Origin: Candidatus Parabeggiatoa sp. nov. 2
Lineage (GTDB): Bacteria > Pseudomonadota > Gammaproteobacteria > Beggiatoales > Beggiatoaceae
DNA: 64,000 nt
Assembly: GCA_002085445.1 (NCBI GenBank)
Contig: NBMI01000011.1
Span: forward strand, 18,143 to 82,142
Direction: 5' to 3'
Every line of letters starts with the position of its first letter. The first letter of the stretch is position 1. Position numbers and translations under genes: made by a program. Positions 1 through 9,448 of this stretch are shown here, piece after piece. The notes under the pieces are model-generated. The model did no database searches, was not told the DNA's origin, and saw only the letters and a program-made list of their open reading frames with translations.

Positions 1-2167
1 TCCACCACAAGATATCAAATATCTTGATAACAAACTTCATGTTATACGCTTCAACGTTTGAAGACAGCCACTTAACCAATACCACTTCACCAGATAACAG
101 CAAAATAACTGCCAAGAAGGTCTGAAAAAACCAAACCCATTTGGACCACTTCCTAATTTTTTTAGAAAGAACATTAAGTAGTAAGATGAAAATAGTACTT
201 AACACCATCATATTTAAGGCGTATGGGTAGGGAATCCTTCCCCGTAAGGTAATTTCATTCTTTTTAATCTGAACGTTCGCATTAAACTGAGAGTATTCAA
301 CCTTCCCGCCTTGCACATTGAGATATTCAGGATCCCCTAAAGAATTTCTTTCAGCAACATTCTGAAAAAACCGGATTTTCTCTATAGACCAACCCGAGGC
401 TGGGCTGAGAACTTGACTGTTTTGCAGTTGTTCCGACACCTTATTGGCATCTCCCATGCCCAACACATCCGTTACATAAATCAGATTGTTTCTCGTTAAA
501 GATTTATGACGGAAATTCACACTGAGTTTATGCTGTTTATAAGCATAATGACCGGAACGAAAGTCTGCCCTGAAACGGCTTTTTATTCTATAAACACGGT
601 AGGTAATCTGATCCTTAATTTTTTTTTCAAGAGGCTCCTTTTTTAATTCTGCCTCTATCTTGTCCGGCTCCAACGCATTGATAAATTCAATGTCTTGGGG
701 CTGAAATTTGCCAGCCGAGCGAAACCAGAGATGAAAATCTAACGTAAAAGTTAAATTATCCGGCTTAAAATCACTTATTTCATTTATTTTTATCCCGGTG
801 TAGACCACATTCGTTTTGTACATGTATTGCTCACCAATCTTCAGCACACGCTCATCTTTGATGGCAGCCTCCAAGTCAGCAATTTCATTGATATTACGCA
901 CCACCTGAAACTGAGTTAAGGCGGACACGATGTTATTGTTTTTATACACACCAATGGCCACCGGTTTTGGGGCATCCCGGTTCTTATTAAAATAATTGAA
1001 GCCCGTGGTACCTTCCACTGCCTCATGAATGGTGAACTTGGCGAGTTCATTACGGATTTTTTGCCGATATGCTTTGAGGCTTATTTTTTTCCCTTCAATA
1101 TTCTTATTGACCCGTTTTATCGCTTCAATGAGTACCATAGCACTATCATAAGCATAAGCGGCCGACCAGTCGAGTTCTTTTTTATCTTTTTGGAGTTCTT
1201 TTTTATCTTCGTCGTTGTATTTCTTTTGGTATTCATCCTTGAACTTCTGGGCTTTTTCATTGGCCGTGTCAAATATCAACGGCGTTGCCACATAAATATC
1301 ATTGGTATAATAGCCTGGATTCGCTTTCTCTTTTGGAAATTTATCAAAGCCATCCACAAATGTTTGCTCAGAAAAGCCAGAGCCGCTGATGATAGGATTT
1401 TGGATGCCGGCATCTTTGATTAATCTCACCAAAGGAATGCCCTCACTCGCTTGCATCGCCAGCAGAATGGCACCCGCGGCTTTGCCGTCCCGCTTCAATT
1501 TTTCAACGAAGCCTCTAAACTTCTCATCCTTATTTTTATCTTTTTCATGAAAACGCCATTTATTCTTAACCTCCATTCCCAAGCCACGCGCTGCTTTTTC
1601 AAAAACTGAAGCCAAATAAGAACCATAGCCACTACCATCATCAATGATAGTCACCTTATCCAAACGAAAAACTTTATTGACATAATAAGCCAGAAACTGA
1701 CCAGAGGCACTGGCATTATAGATATTTCTAAAATACCATTTGTTATTTTTGGTAACTTCCACACTGACGGAACCCGGCGTAATGGCAGGAATGCCAAACT
1801 TTTTATAAACTTGACCACCCGTTATAGAACAAGAACTGAACCAGTGCCCGATAACAGCAACCACTTGATTTTCCTCAACGATTCTAAGTGCTTCCTGTTC
1901 GGCTTGTTGTTTAGGATCGCACTTGTTCTGGTCATCAAAGATTTTGAGTTCGACTTTTTTGCCCTTGAGTTCTTTTTGGTCGTTGACACGATCCAAATAT
2001 AACTGAATGGCTTGACTCATAATTTCCCCAGCAGCCTTGCCCTTCCCGGACATGGGGCCGATAAAAGCAATATAGATGGTTTCTCCTTCCTCTTTAAAAT
2101 ATTTATGGAACGTCCAGACTAAAACCAATAATAAGATCACAATTAACATAAAAAATTTTACTTTCAT
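1..2167 (-). CDS. Periplasmic-binding/ligand-gated-channel-like protein, copy A (3' end outside window)
   Basis: Open reading frame from ATG at 2167 running off the window start; about 722 codons are visible. It is a close paralogue of the next gene. The product starts with a membrane anchor (MKVKFFMLIVILLLVLVW) followed by a type-I periplasmic binding domain (IAFIGPMSGKGKAAG, AVIGHWFSSCS, DWSAAYAYDSAMV), then a beta-rich segment resembling the extracellular domain of pentameric ligand-gated channels (LTFTLDFHLWFR, YRVYRIKSRFRADF, YAYKQHKLSVNFRH, NNLIYVTD), then the first membrane helices. The MscS pore found in copy B would lie beyond base 1 and is not seen. It differs from copy B by a lysine-rich insertion near the middle of the binding domain (EDKKELQKDKKELDW). 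The duplication suggests two channels with different ligands; the ligand is unknown. Confidence 0.85.
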   Translation of the reverse strand, partial: MKVKFFMLIVILLLVLVWTFHKYFKEEGETIYIAFIGPMSGKGKAAGEIMSQAIQLYLDRVNDQKELKGKKVELKIFDDQNKCDPKQQAEQEALRIVEENQVVAVIGHWFSSCSITGGQVYKKFGIPAITPGSVSVEVTKNNKWYFRNIYNASASGQFLAYYVNKVFRLDKVTIIDDGSGYGSYLASVFEKAARGLGMEVKNKWRFHEKDKNKDEKFRGFVEKLKRDGKAAGAILLAMQASEGIPLVRLIKDAGIQNPIISGSGFSEQTFVDGFDKFPKEKANPGYYTNDIYVATPLIFDTANEKAQKFKDEYQKKYNDEDKKELQKDKKELDWSAAYAYDSAMVLIEAIKRVNKNIEGKKISLKAYRQKIRNELAKFTIHEAVEGTTGFNYFNKNRDAPKPVAIGVYKNNNIVSALTQFQVVRNINEIADLEAAIKDERVLKIGEQYMYKTNVVYTGIKINEISDFKPDNLTFTLDFHLWFRSAGKFQPQDIEFINALEPDKIEAELKKEPLEKKIKDQITYRVYRIKSRFRADFRSGHYAYKQHKLSVNFRHKSLTRNNLIYVTDVLGMGDANKVSEQLQNSQVLSPASGWSIEKIRFFQNVAERNSLGDPEYLNVQGGKVEYSQFNANVQIKKNEITLRGRIPYPYALNMMVLSTIFILLLNVLSKKIRKWSKWVWFFQTFLAVILLLSGEVVLVKWLSSNVEAYNMKFVIKIFDILWW

Positions 2168-2308
2168 ATTTTTTTAACCCTCAACAAGCATTGCTATCGC
2201 TAGGAAAGGAAAAACAAGGAAATCAACAAAGTGAGCGTTCACTTCAACTCAACAAGAATGCTGAAGACGAATACTGTCCTCCCATATTAAATTTTGCGAA
2301 ATGGGGAG

Positions 2309-2348
2309 ATTCCCCCCTTTTAAAAATGGGGGCTAGGGGGGAAATTTT
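2309..2348. repeat. CCCCCCTTTT...GGGGGG palindromic repeat, intergenic copy
   Basis: An imperfect palindrome of a C-run, TTTTAAAAATGGGGG and a G-run, lying in the 201-bp gap between the tandem channel genes. Related copies lie inside tilS (32725-32790), inside the Ser/Thr kinase gene (51062-51110), in the phytase gene (38270-38310, weaker) and near 63752. It could act as a terminator for copy B. Confidence 0.6.
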
Positions 2349-2368
2349 TTTATTTCTGCTTTGGGGCA

Positions 2369-5350
2369 CTATAAAGTGTGTTTGCTCGCCAAGGCTTTAT
2401 GTTCAAACGATGGGGGGCCTAATCTCTCCCCTTGGGGCACAATTTCCTCTTCCCCTATTCCTTTATCACCTTTAAAAACATGAACTTCCTGCCGCATCAC
2501 CGCCGGCGCGATGTCAGCACGGGAAAGATGAAACCAAACCCGCGTCCAAACCTTTTCCAAAATCAAATATTTATCGCCGTAGTCGTCGGCACAAAACGCA
2601 ATCCAATAGGTGGCGGCCCACTCGTTGATGCCGGTAAAGATAACAACGGGCTCTGGATCTTTGAGAATTTTCTCGCTCGACAGCAGTGCATCAAGGAGAA
2701 TTTTTTTCACACGCGCTGGGGGGTGTCTAGGATGGACATAAACCGTAGGCCATAACCAATACACTTCATCGGGATAATAGAAATTGGTAATAGCCGATTC
2801 GGAGGCAATGCTGTTGGGAATACTTACTATACACCCATTTCTCGCTTTAATCCGAGTAGCCCTCCAATTAATGTCTATGATTTCTCCTTCGTCAAACTGG
2901 CCTATTTTGACCCAATCACCGATCCGAAAGGGACGTTCCATGTTAATCACAATCCCGGAGAAAACATTTGAAATATTAATTTGAATAGCCAAACCGATAA
3001 TCATGGCAATCATACCAGAAGCGGCTAATAAACTGGTAAATCGCTGTTCATATACAAAGACAATGATTCCAATAAGGGCCAGAAAATAAACTAAGAGTGC
3101 AAAAAAATGACGTATGATATTCGGCATGGCACCCAACCGTTCCCCTAAAGGTGTCCAAATAAAACGTTCTGACGCGACATTAATAAGAAATGCGGGTATC
3201 AACCACCATAGTATATCAAATATCTTTATGATAGATTTCATCTGAGAGGTGGTGGTATTTTCTGACAGCCAATCGGCAAATAGAATTTCACCTGACAATA
3301 GCAAAAGAGAGGCAAAAATGATCTGAAACAACCAAATAACAAATTTGAACAAGGTCTGCTTGCTGCTAACAAAAAACGTCAGTAAAAAGAGAATACCACT
3401 CACCACCATCAGATTATAGGCATATTTGTATGAAATCAGTCCCTGTAAGGTAAATTGATCTTTTTTAATTTGAATGGCCGCATTAAATCGAGAATATTTA
3501 ACTATCCCTTCTGGCACGTTGAGATAGTCAGGATCACCGGCTGAAGACTCTTTAACCACCTTGGGAAAAAACCGGACACGATTGATTGTCCAACCGGAAG
3601 CCGGGCTGAGAACGCGATCTTTTGCCAACTTTTTTTCCAAGGATATTTTTTCCTTGGATTTTTCTTCCTTCATGAGTAGTCCCATGCCCAATACATCAGT
3701 CACATAAATCAAATTGTTGTGGGTTAAAACACGATGACGGAAACTCACGCCAACCAGATGTTGTTTATAAGCAAAATAATTGGGAAGAAAATCGGCATGA
3801 AAACGGCCCTTGATTCTATAGACACGGTAAGTAATTTTATCCTTGGTTTTCTTTTCAACGGTTTTTTTAAATTGTTTCCTCACCTCTTTTTGATCGACAA
3901 CATTGACAAAATAAATGTCCGCAGGATTAAAATCGCCTTGAAATCGAAACCACAACTTAAAATCCAAAGTAAACTGTAAATTTTTTATGTCAATCTCACT
4001 GATTTCAATAAATTTTAGACCCACGTAGACCACATTCGTTTTATACATGTACTTGTCATCAATAGGCAACACGCGCTCTTGGTTGACTGCTTGTTGAAGA
4101 TCGGCAATTTCATTGGTATGACGCACCACCTGTAACTGAGTTAAGGCCGAAACCGATTGTTTATGCTTATACACGGCAATCGAAACCGGTTTTTGTGCAT
4201 CCCGCTCTTTATTAAAATAATTGAAGCCGGTTGTCCCTTCCACAGCATCATAAATGTCGGTGAAGCTTGCCAGAGTCTCTCTAACTTTTTGTCGATCCGC
4301 CTTCAGTGTTTCTTGTGTACCTTGAATTTCGGCCTTTCTGATCGCTTCAACAAGTACCATAGCCGTATCATAAGCGTAAGCTGCTGACCAATCGGGTGCT
4401 TCGTCATATTGGGCTTCGTAGAGTTCTTTGAACCGCTGGGCTTTTTCATTAGCCGTATCAAATATCAAAGGCGTTGCTACATGAATATCATTAGTATAGA
4501 AGCCGGGGTTATCTCTCTCTCTTGGAGAGTCATCAAAACCCTGACGGAATGTATTTTCAGACAAGGATGATGCACCTATTATTGGGTTTTGGATGCCGGC
4601 ATTCTTGATTAATTTGACCAACTGAACGCCTTCAGTTGCTTGCACCGCCAACAGAATAACACCCGCGTCTTTTTTTCTTGATTTTAATTCTTCAACGATT
4701 TGTTTAAACTTATCACCCAAACGATTGTTATTATTCTTATAACGCCATTGGTTTTTGATTGACATGTCCAATTTCAAAGCTTGTTCTTCAAAAACTTGAG
4801 CCAGGTAAGAACCATAAGCGGCCTTTTCACGGATGATACTCACCTTATCCTGTTTAAAAACATATTTTACATAGTTTGCCAAAAACTGACCAGAGTCCTT
4901 AGCATTATAGATATTTCTGAAATACCACTCGTTACCTTCAGTCACCTGAATATTGACAGAGCCGGGCGTAATGGCCGGAATTTGATATTTTTTATATATT
5001 TTACCCGCACTTATGGAAGCGGAACTGTACCAGTGTCCGATAACCGCAACGGCGCTATTTTTGTTGGCGATTTCAAGCGCCTGTTGTTGAGCTATTTCGG
5101 CTTTGTTCTGGTCATCAAAAATCTTGAGAATGAGTTTTTTCCCGTTGATTCCTCCTCTTTCATTGATTCTATCAAAATATAATTCAATGGCTTGAGTCAT
5201 TAATCGACCTGCGGTGGCACCCTCACCTGACATGGGGCCAGCAAAAGCAATATGTATGGCTTTTCCATATTCTCTAAAATACTCATGGTACGCGAACCAT
5301 AAGACAGCAGATAAAATGATCGCACTTAACAGAAAAATTTTTGTTTTCAT
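2369..5350 (-). CDS. Fusion of type-I periplasmic binding domain, pLGIC-like ligand domain and MscS channel (copy B)
   Basis: Predicted inner-membrane protein of 993 residues. Residues 5-23 are a signal anchor. Residues 33-395 form a LivJ/ANF-receptor-type binding domain (IAFAGPMSGEGATAG, VIGHWYSSAS, EGTTGFNYF). Residues 436-640 resemble the extracellular beta-sandwich of prokaryotic pentameric ligand-gated channels: FTLDFKLWFRF, PADIYFVNVV, YRVYRIKGRFHADF, NYFAYKQHLVGVSF and NNLIYVTD fall in the same order as the matching ELIC segments, with an aromatic-rich end before the first helix. Four helices follow (about 645-662, 668-690, 703-725, 745-767), then an MscS pore helix and beta domain (GMIAMIIGLAIQINISNVFS, MERPFRIGDWVKIG, 771-860). 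The typical proline of the Pro-loop is absent (YFAYKQ). Binding and MscS assignments are firm; the pLGIC assignment is by eye. A ligand-gated MscS-type channel is inferred. Confidence 0.85.
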   Translation of the reverse strand: MKTKIFLLSAIILSAVLWFAYHEYFREYGKAIHIAFAGPMSGEGATAGRLMTQAIELYFDRINERGGINGKKLILKIFDDQNKAEIAQQQALEIANKNSAVAVIGHWYSSASISAGKIYKKYQIPAITPGSVNIQVTEGNEWYFRNIYNAKDSGQFLANYVKYVFKQDKVSIIREKAAYGSYLAQVFEEQALKLDMSIKNQWRYKNNNNRLGDKFKQIVEELKSRKKDAGVILLAVQATEGVQLVKLIKNAGIQNPIIGASSLSENTFRQGFDDSPRERDNPGFYTNDIHVATPLIFDTANEKAQRFKELYEAQYDEAPDWSAAYAYDTAMVLVEAIRKAEIQGTQETLKADRQKVRETLASFTDIYDAVEGTTGFNYFNKERDAQKPVSIAVYKHKQSVSALTQLQVVRHTNEIADLQQAVNQERVLPIDDKYMYKTNVVYVGLKFIEISEIDIKNLQFTLDFKLWFRFQGDFNPADIYFVNVVDQKEVRKQFKKTVEKKTKDKITYRVYRIKGRFHADFLPNYFAYKQHLVGVSFRHRVLTHNNLIYVTDVLGMGLLMKEEKSKEKISLEKKLAKDRVLSPASGWTINRVRFFPKVVKESSAGDPDYLNVPEGIVKYSRFNAAIQIKKDQFTLQGLISYKYAYNLMVVSGILFLLTFFVSSKQTLFKFVIWLFQIIFASLLLLSGEILFADWLSENTTTSQMKSIIKIFDILWWLIPAFLINVASERFIWTPLGERLGAMPNIIRHFFALLVYFLALIGIIVFVYEQRFTSLLAASGMIAMIIGLAIQINISNVFSGIVINMERPFRIGDWVKIGQFDEGEIIDINWRATRIKARNGCIVSIPNSIASESAITNFYYPDEVYWLWPTVYVHPRHPPARVKKILLDALLSSEKILKDPEPVVIFTGINEWAATYWIAFCADDYGDKYLILEKVWTRVWFHLSRADIAPAVMRQEVHVFKGDKGIGEEEIVPQGERLGPPSFEHKALASKHTL

Positions 5351-5525
5351 ATTATGTTACATTGCTCGGTAAAATGTATCTGTGGTTTTTGTTCATATTA
5401 TCTTGATATGTTCTTTGGCATCTGCAACCCTCGATATAGCAATTTGATGGTTGTGGTTGGCAAGACTCTTGGCACACACGGCCCCGATGAGAGGAGGCAG
5501 CATGACATCGTGGCATAATCACTCA

Positions 5526-5570
5526 TTAGTTATCAGTTATCAGTTATCAGTTACCAGTTACCAATTAACG
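5526..5570 (+). repeat. Mixed heptamer array TCAGTTA / CCAGTTA / CCAATTA
   Basis: Consecutive 7-bp units change stepwise from TCAGTTA (the complement of TAACTGA) to CCAGTTA and CCAATTA. It links the TAACTGA and TTGGTAA-type heptamers found separately elsewhere in the window. Confidence 0.8.
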
Positions 5571-6063
5571 GTTGGAAATATACTTAACACCGTTATAGCA
5601 TTTTTCTTTTGCGTAAACTACATCACTCGTAGGGGCAAACAGGCGTGTTTGCCCTTAAACTTGCAGGTTTGCCCTTTTTTGTATTTCACATAAGCGAAAA
5701 ATGCTATACAACTTGAGCTTTTATCTCGCTTAAGCGGAGTTACCGAAGTTTGACACACCCCTATCGATGTGAGTCAAACCGAGGCCAAGTTCCATTACGT
5801 CATGGTATTTTGGGGTGTGTAACTTGCAGTGAAAAACGCTTGACGAAGTTATCTCGCATAGCTTCGATCCTTTCGTTCTTCGCTACGCGATATCACGATA
5901 TTATCTCGCACAGCTTCGATCCGCAGTTTCAGAGCTAAGCGAGATCATTTTTGGTAAAGGCAAAAGTTGGAGCGAGGCAAAAACTTTTGCCTGGCTCGGT
6001 GTGCAGTATAATTTGTATTGGTAGGTGCCCTTATGTTCCGAGAAACTGAGAAATTTTTTAGGA

Positions 6064-6215
6064 CTTACCACCTATCAGGGAAGTAAAAATCATTATTTTT
6101 CGTTCACAGAGAACCACAGAGTTACACAGAGCCATCTCTTAAAGGAAATCTCTGTGTAACTCCGTGTAGCTCCGTGTTCTCTGTGTTGAGGATTTGAAAA
6201 CTGATAGGTGGTAAG
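6064..6215. repeat. Inverted-repeat element with 15-bp arms and CACAGAG core
   Basis: Perfect inverted arms CTTACCACCTATCAG (6064-6078) and CTGATAGGTGGTAAG (6201-6215) enclose a second, imperfect inverted repeat made of CACAGAG-type words. There is no coding capacity. It is probably a folded-back non-autonomous element. Confidence 0.7.
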
Positions 6216-6220
6216 TTTTT

Positions 6221-6320
6221 TAGGACTTACGCCTTGACAAATGAAATTAATTTAGTTATTTCTATAAAGCCGTTTCGCCAAAAAGGCGCGTGATGTAAAT
6301 GGCTGAGTGCGTCAGTCCTA
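6221..6320. mobile_element. MITE-like element, TAGGACTTACGCA family, copy 1
   Basis: About 100 bp bounded by TAGGACTTACGCC and its near inverted complement TGCGTCAGTCCTA. Two longer copies at 28905-29034 and 32334-32462 share the ends, a TTGATTTT-type interior and GAGTGCG before the right end. There is no reading frame. Such ends are typical of small elements moved by a transposase encoded elsewhere. Confidence 0.65.
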
Positions 6321-6542
6321 TTTTTGTTAGTTTTTTTTGGACGTTGTCACTACCCCTACAGGACTCCCGGCGTTTTTAGTTGGTAGTTGGTGCTGCCAAA
6401 ATTAACGCCATGTTCGACTTTTTATAAATTATTGAATTTTATTGTCGCCAGAGGCATGGGTTGATCTCGCTTCGCTTGATACAAAGTTACCCATCCTACT
6501 TTAAAATTTAAAGGTTTACCAAATATACTCCACAATTCACAA

Positions 6543-6620
6543 TTTCAGGCTAAAGTTTTTCTCCGAAAAACTTTAGCCTGAAAGGCAAAAGTTTCCGTTG
6601 CGGAAACTTTTGCCTGAAAC
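6543..6620. terminator. Two tandem perfect hairpins downstream of sucD
   Basis: GGCTAAAGTTTTTC pairs with its complement across TCCG, and AGGCAAAAGTTTCCG pairs with its complement across TTG. The core AAAGTTT...AAACTTT recurs in hairpins at 9123, 9303, 36021 and 63334. Placed about 80 bp after the sucD stop, they may end the sucCD transcript, but they also belong to an interspersed repeat family. Confidence 0.5.
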
Positions 6621-6700
6621 ACAATTCACAATTAGCAAGGCTTACGCTTCTGTTCACAATTCTAAAAAACTCTGAAAAGCCACAAATTGGAACAGCGGAA

Positions 6701-7582
6701 TTAAGGGTTGTTCAAACATTCCAAAATTCGATCCCCTATCTCCGTCGGATTTCGTGCCAGCGTCACGCCCGCCGCCTCTAGGGCCGCAAATTTATCTTGT
6801 GCCGTGCCTTTACCGCCCGCAATGATTGCCCCCGCATGTCCCATGCGTTTGCCCGCTGGGGCGGTGACACCGGCAATGTAAGCAACGACGGGTTTGGTTA
6901 TGGACGACTTAATATAATCCGCGGCCTCTTCTTCGTCCGTACCTCCGATTTCACCTACAATGACTACGCCTTCTGTTTGTGGGTCTTGTTGGAACAATTC
7001 TAAACAATCTATGAAGTTCATGCCATGAATCGGATCACCGCCAATCCCAATACTGGTACTTTGTCCCAAGCCACAGCGCGTGGTTTGAGCCACGGCTTCG
7101 TAAGTCAATGTGCCAGAACGCGAGATGATGCCAATCGATCCTGGTTGATGGACAAAGCCGGGCATGATACCCATTTTGCAAGCACCAGGGGTAATAATGC
7201 CGGGGCAATTGGGGCCAATCAAGCGCACTTGCGGATAGTGGTCAGTCAGTCTTGTTTTGACCTTGAGCATCTCCAACACCGGAATACCTTCGGTAATGCA
7301 GGCGATGATTTTAATGCCAGCCTTGGCTGCCTCTAATATCGCATCCGCGGCGAAGGGTGCCGGCACATAAATCATACTGGCTGTCGCATCGGTGGCCTTA
7401 CGCGCCTCGCGCACGGTATCAAAAACGGGCAATCCCAGATGAGTTTGTCCACCGCGGCCGGGTGTTACGCCACCCACCAATCCCGTCCCGTAGGCAAGAC
7501 ATTGTTCTGAGTGAAAAGTCCCTTGTTTGCCGGTAAATCCTTGGCAAATCACTTTGGTGTCCGCATCAACTAATATACTCAT
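6701..7582 (-). CDS. sucD: Succinate-CoA ligase, ADP/GDP-forming, alpha subunit
   Basis: Catalyses, with SucC, the reversible conversion of succinyl-CoA, phosphate and nucleoside diphosphate to succinate, CoA and nucleoside triphosphate in the citric acid cycle. The protein has 293 residues, the usual size. The N-terminal CoA-binding fold ([17 protein letters not shown]), the ligase segment ([13 protein letters not shown]) and the phospho-histidine site ([10 protein letters not shown], His249) are all present. The start [10 protein letters not shown] matches the family. It lies four bases after sucC on the same strand, so the two are co-transcribed. Nothing appears unusual. Confidence 0.98.
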   Translation of the reverse strand: MSILVDADTKVICQGFTGKQGTFHSEQCLAYGTGLVGGVTPGRGGQTHLGLPVFDTVREARKATDATASMIYVPAPFAADAILEAAKAGIKIIACITEGIPVLEMLKVKTRLTDHYPQVRLIGPNCPGIITPGACKMGIMPGFVHQPGSIGIISRSGTLTYEAVAQTTRCGLGQSTSIGIGGDPIHGMNFIDCLELFQQDPQTEGVVIVGEIGGTDEEEAADYIKSSITKPVVAYIAGVTAPAGKRMGHAGAIIAGGKGTAQDKFAALEAAGVTLARNPTEIGDRILECLNNP

Positions 7583-7586
7583 ATTG

Positions 7587-8759
7587 TCATCCTTTAGCCG
7601 CTAGGACGGCTTTTTTAGCAGCCTCATCCAAATCATCAGCTTCCATAACCGATAAACCACTTTCTTTCAACAGGGCTTTACCCGCCTCAACGTTAGTCCC
7701 TTCCAGACGGACAACAACGGGTAATTGGGTGGCGGTTTCCTTAATCGCATGAATCACACCTTCGGCAATCAGATCACATCTGACGATACCACCAAAGATA
7801 TTGACCAAAATGGCCTTAACTTTGGGATCGGACAAGATGATTTTAAAGGCCCCCGTCACCCTATCCGCCGTCGTGCCTCCGCCCACATCAAGAAAATTCG
7901 CCGGCGCACCGCCCTGCATTTTAATCACGTCCATCGTTGCCATCGCTAAACCGGCACCATTAACCATACAGGCAATCTCGCCATCCAAAGCGACATAGTT
8001 CAGATCAAACTGACGTGCCCGGTGTTCTTTTTCGTCTTCTTGAGTCGAATCGTATAAGCCCGCTAAATCTTTCTGCCGATAGAGGGCATTATCATCAATA
8101 TTAATCTTGGCATCCAAGGCCAATAAATCACCTTGCTCGGTGATGATTAAAGGATTAATTTCAACCAAACTCAGGTCTTTGTCTACAAACAGGCGATATA
8201 AATTAAACAATATAGAAATCAATTGCTTACGCCCGACAGCGTCCAAGCCCAAAGCAAAGGCCATTTCACGGATTTCACGGCATTGATAGCTTTGAATACC
8301 CACCACTGGATCGATGGTACGCCTGATGATTTTTTCTGGGGTTTTGGCCGCGACTTCTTCAATCTCCATTCCCCCGGCACGCGACGCAATCATAGCAACA
8401 CGCGCTGCCGCCCGATCAACCAATAAACTTAAGTAAAGTTCGCTCTTGATTGTCGTGGTGTTTTCAATGAGTACGCAATGTATCGGTTGTCCGCGAGCTC
8501 CGGTTTGATGAGTCACTAACTGAGTCCCAATCAAACGCTGAGAGATTTCCATCACTTCATCCAAACTTTGGGTACGTTGAACGCCGCCTGCTTTGCCACG
8601 TCCGCCGGCATGGACTTGTGCTTTAACCATCCAAGCCTCACCGCCCAAAGTGACTGCATGTTGTTTAGCTTCTTCAGCGTTCCAAGCGGCATGTCCCGCT
8701 GGCACTGGGATGCCATAATCGGCAAACAATTGTTTTGCTTGATATTCGTGTATATTCAT
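7587..8759 (-). CDS. sucC: Succinate-CoA ligase, beta subunit
   Basis: 390 residues with the family start [16 protein letters not shown], an ATP-grasp domain ([39 protein letters not shown]) and the C-terminal CoA-ligase domain ([28 protein letters not shown]). It forms the catalytic dimer with SucD and supplies nucleotide binding. First gene of a two-gene operon. A clear Shine-Dalgarno sequence is not seen before the ATG at 8759. No genes for 2-oxoglutarate dehydrogenase lie alongside in this window. Confidence 0.98.
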   Translation of the reverse strand: MNIHEYQAKQLFADYGIPVPAGHAAWNAEEAKQHAVTLGGEAWMVKAQVHAGGRGKAGGVQRTQSLDEVMEISQRLIGTQLVTHQTGARGQPIHCVLIENTTTIKSELYLSLLVDRAAARVAMIASRAGGMEIEEVAAKTPEKIIRRTIDPVVGIQSYQCREIREMAFALGLDAVGRKQLISILFNLYRLFVDKDLSLVEINPLIITEQGDLLALDAKINIDDNALYRQKDLAGLYDSTQEDEKEHRARQFDLNYVALDGEIACMVNGAGLAMATMDVIKMQGGAPANFLDVGGGTTADRVTGAFKIILSDPKVKAILVNIFGGIVRCDLIAEGVIHAIKETATQLPVVVRLEGTNVEAGKALLKESGLSVMEADDLDEAAKKAVLAAKG

Positions 8760-9448
8760 TATTGGGCCCTGAGTCCATGATGTTCAGGGTGCATATTTTG
8801 GAATAAATAAATCATTTTAGCAAAGGCAATCACGAATGCGAATTAAGAATTAAAAATGAAAAATGTAGGTTATAAAATAACGTCTCAATCAGAAGTTTTT
8901 ATAAATCATTGATTTCATAATATTTAATTCAACCCTTAATTCGCATCACGATTTATTTTATTTTTTTCAGAGCAACAAGTGAGGGAGATTGAGTTTAACG
9001 AAGTAGGGGGAAAATGAAGGGAGGCGGGTAATAAATGCTCAAGCGGTAATAGTCGCTAAAGCGACTACTACAAACCGTTCGCATTATACACAAAAACCAC
9101 AAAATAAAAAAAACTAAAGTTCACGCAAAAGTTTTTCATGAAAAACTTTTGCGTGAAAAATATATTGACATACAATAATTATTTGTAATATAGTGCATGC
9201 ATGAACTTAGGGAAGTTCAAGAAGGCAGGTATTAGCGGTTCAGTATGAAATGTTATACGGGTCTTACCTAGACTTATAATTAACATAAGATTAGCTTCAA
9301 AAAACCAGGCAAAAGTTTCGGAGAAACTTTTGCCAAGTATTGTGTATATTATACATAGAGTCACATATGTGACGTGGGGAGCTTACCCCTTAAACATAAC
9401 TAATTCTACTATTTTTTGGTAGTTTTGGCGTTTTTAAGTAAGAGACAA
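8760..9448. other. Intergenic region with hairpins and repeats
   Basis: No supported gene. It holds a repeat whose relatives lie near 29150-29290 and 35900-35950 (ATTGATTT...ATAA, then CTTAATTCGCAT), a GTAG-type palindrome near 9050 (GTCGCTAAAGCGAC then TACTACAAAC), a perfect hairpin at 9123-9157 (CACGCAAAAGTTTTTC and complement) and a second at 9304-9330. The 61-codon frame on the minus strand at 9179-9364 spans a hairpin and is not credible. Confidence 0.6.

Larger units (their letters stand above)
5351..6700. other. Repeat-filled intergenic region without a supported gene
   Basis: 1.35 kb between the channel genes and sucD. Small reading frames here have no recognisable product. It contains a TCAGTTA heptamer array, a GTAG-preceded palindrome near 5630 (GGGCAAAC...GTTTGCCC), degenerate copies of a sequence rich in ATCTCGC and GCTTCGATCC (5740-5945), an inverted-repeat element at 6064-6215, a TAGGACTTACGC element at 6221-6320 and two tandem perfect hairpins at 6543-6620. 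Confidence 0.7.

Noticed and set aside
5351..6700. tRNA or small RNA gene in the long intergenic region
   Set aside because: No cloverleaf with a GTTCGA-type T loop was found; the hairpins present match repeat families.
9179..9364. 61-codon minus-strand frame
   Set aside because: It spans a perfect AAAAGTTT hairpin and has no homology signal.
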